Assembly: GCF_001425355.1 (NCBI RefSeq)
Contig: NZ_LMQN01000016.1
Coordinates: 62,001-126,000, forward strand
Source: Chryseobacterium sp. Leaf405
GTDB taxonomy: Bacteria > Bacteroidota > Bacteroidia > Flavobacteriales > Weeksellaceae
Direction of reading: 5' to 3'
Length of the DNA: 64,000 nucleotides
The notes under the pieces were generated by a model, which was not told where the DNA came from, ran no database searches, and was given only the letters and a program-made list of their open reading frames with translations. Shown here piece after piece: positions 62,809 to 64,000 of this stretch. Position numbers and translations under genes: made by a program. Numbering within the stretch: position 1 is the stretch's first letter; each line of letters starts with the position of its first letter.

Positions 62809-64000
62809 TTATTTAACTTTCCTTGCCTGCTCGATCAGTCGTTTTATTCTTACGTTCAGGTCTTCACTCGTCAAGGTTTGTCGCAAACTGTCAACTTTTA
62901 TCGGGAAACTTAATGGGGTAAAAGTATTGGCAAATTTCAGAACTATTTTTGATTTTTCTATTCGTTTAAAGGCTTCAACCAATCTTTGTTCCTGCAATTG
63001 CATATTGAAAACTTCGGTATATGCCTGTCTTACCAAAAAATGATTCGGATCATGATCTTCCAGAACCTTGAAAATTAAACCTGCGGAACTCTGAAGCGAT
63101 TTATTTGAACGTTGCTGCCCGGGAAAATTCTGAATAACCATGCCTGAAATTACCGCAATATCCCGAAACTTCCGTCTTGCCATTTCAGCAGAGTTTATAC
63201 TTGAAATAACATCCGTCATTAAATTCTCCCGACTTAAAATTTTTTCTAAATTTTCCTCATTTAGCGGAATTTCTTTATCACTGAATAATTCAAAACCATA
63301 ATCATTCATTGCCATAGAAAATGAAATCGGAACCAATTTGGAAATTCGGTAAGCAATTAAAGCAGCCATTACTTCATGTACCAAACGCCCTTCAAAAGGA
63401 TACATAAAAAGATGATAACCTTCCCGGTTTTTAATCAGTTCAACCAAAAATTCATTCTCATCCGGAATATGTGAGCGTTCTTCCTGTTTCACCAATAAAG
63501 GATGTAAGAATTTCAGTTCTTTCTCAGAAGCTTTCGGATTCAATGCACCAGATAATTTTTCCCTTAAAAAATGACCTAAGTTTGAACTTAAAGGTAATCT
63601 TCCTCCCAAATAACTGGGAGCTAACGCTTTTCCTTTTGACAATCGGACAAAAACCGTCATATCTTTTACCATTGCGACTTCCAAAACCCGACCTGCCAGT
63701 ATAAATTTTTCTTCTTTTTTTAATTTTGAAATAAAATATTCCTCAACCATTCCGATATAGCCTCCCGAAATAAATTTTACTTTCAGCATCGCATCGCTTA
63801 CGATAGCTCCCATATTCATACGGTGAAGCATGGCAATTTTTCTTGAAGTAACTTTAAACAAACCATCTTCCATCACAACAACCTTGTGATATTCTTCATA
63901 GCTTTTTAAAGCACTTCCGCCAATCGTTAAAAAATCAAGAATACTTTTCCATTCTTCATCAGTGATTTCCTGAAAGGTATAAATCTGTTTGATTCTTTTA
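62809..64000 (-). CDS. Lhr-like ligase-associated DEXH-box helicase, C-terminal part
   Basis: The frame runs from its stop at 62809 through 63876 and stays open to the window edge, so the 5' end is missing. Visible residues (about 396) begin near KRIKQIYTFQEITDEEW and IGGSALKSYEEYHKVVVMED. They continue with TSRKIAMLHRMNMGAIVSD, the Lhr-core beta-sheet region GAIVS..IVKVKF and a C-terminal helical part. These match the Lhr-like helicase encoded beside pdeM and ATP-dependent ligase. The helicase motifs themselves lie outside the window. It acts in DNA damage repair with PdeM. Confidence 0.9.
   Translation of the reverse strand, partial: KRIKQIYTFQEITDEEWKSILDFLTIGGSALKSYEEYHKVVVMEDGLFKVTSRKIAMLHRMNMGAIVSDAMLKVKFISGGYIGMVEEYFISKLKKEEKFILAGRVLEVAMVKDMTVFVRLSKGKALAPSYLGGRLPLSSNLGHFLREKLSGALNPKASEKELKFLHPLLVKQEERSHIPDENEFLVELIKNREGYHLFMYPFEGRLVHEVMAALIAYRISKLVPISFSMAMNDYGFELFSDKEIPLNEENLEKILSRENLMTDVISSINSAEMARRKFRDIAVISGMVIQNFPGQQRSNKSLQSSAGLIFKVLEDHDPNHFLVRQAYTEVFNMQLQEQRLVEAFKRIEKSKIVLKFANTFTPLSFPIKVDSLRQTLTSEDLNVRIKRLIEQARKVK

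Noticed and set aside
1..64000. CRISPR arrays, rRNA genes and integrase-type mobile elements
   Set aside because: None seen: no regularly spaced long repeats with unique spacers, no rRNA and no transposase or integrase genes.

Overview
The window looks like chromosomal DNA from a member of the Bacteroidota, class Flavobacteriia, and most probably a Chryseobacterium-like Weeksellaceae. The DNA is AT-rich. Promoters match the Bacteroidota -7 element TAnnTTTG, and Shine-Dalgarno sequences are weak or absent. Several secreted proteins end in type IX secretion (T9SS) sorting domains. Local families such as DUF4230, SatD/DUF3307 and bacillithiol-linked proteins fit the same group. The genus is inferred from gene content and sequence style, not from a database search.

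Layout. 0-5 kb: RND efflux pump permease and its outer-membrane lipoprotein, then tRNA-Ala(GGC) closely followed by a small lipoprotein gene. 5-8.7 kb: an NlpC/P60 lipoprotein, dapD and two glycosyltransferases. 8.7-15.9 kb: a complete histidine operon hisGDCBHAF(IE), preceded by a 16-codon leader peptide carrying five His codons and by an attenuator hairpin. 15.9-18.1 kb: two paralogous M28 peptidases. 18.1-21.7 kb: thrS-infC and rpmI-rplT, with infC apparently starting at a non-ATG codon. 23.5-28 kb: the leucine operon leuACDB. 28-30 kb: a four-gene operon of envelope and housekeeping proteins. 30-33 kb: two secreted repeat proteins, between a 62-bp perfect palindrome upstream and a G/C-rich repeat island downstream. 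33-40 kb: a metzincin protease, an acyl-CoA dehydrogenase and an extracellular endonuclease. 39.8-44 kb: a SatD-DUF3307 pair with a striking promoter array, then purC, an inserted four-helix-bundle gene, and purF. 44-49.4 kb: an outer-membrane beta-barrel, aroB, a pseudouridine synthase, a nicotinamidase and a DEAD-box helicase. 49.5-60.2 kb: a more accessory stretch with a DinB/DUF1569/YtxJ bacillithiol-type cluster, three intact and one decayed Crp/Fnr regulator, a CatA-like acetyltransferase, an orphan HTH protein and a frameshifted MFS transporter. 60.2-64 kb: DsbA-like, nucleosidase and GNAT genes, then pdeM and the 3' part of an Lhr-like helicase from a ligase-associated DNA repair locus.

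The most interesting candidate system is satD-DUF3307 at 39.79-41.18 kb. SatD combines a domain with GGDEF-like signatures and a C-terminal helix-turn-helix. Its membrane partner carries four intramembrane His/Asp pairs, each spaced i/i+4. The promoter holds three phased 29-bp units, two of them with perfect TATAAG-N8-CTTATA inverted repeats, and the start codon lies so close to the -7 box that the transcript may be leaderless. Other points worth a look are the his attenuator, the probable AUA start of infC, the inverted repeats around the four-helix-bundle gene between purC and purF, the 62-bp palindrome and the G/C-rich repeat island.
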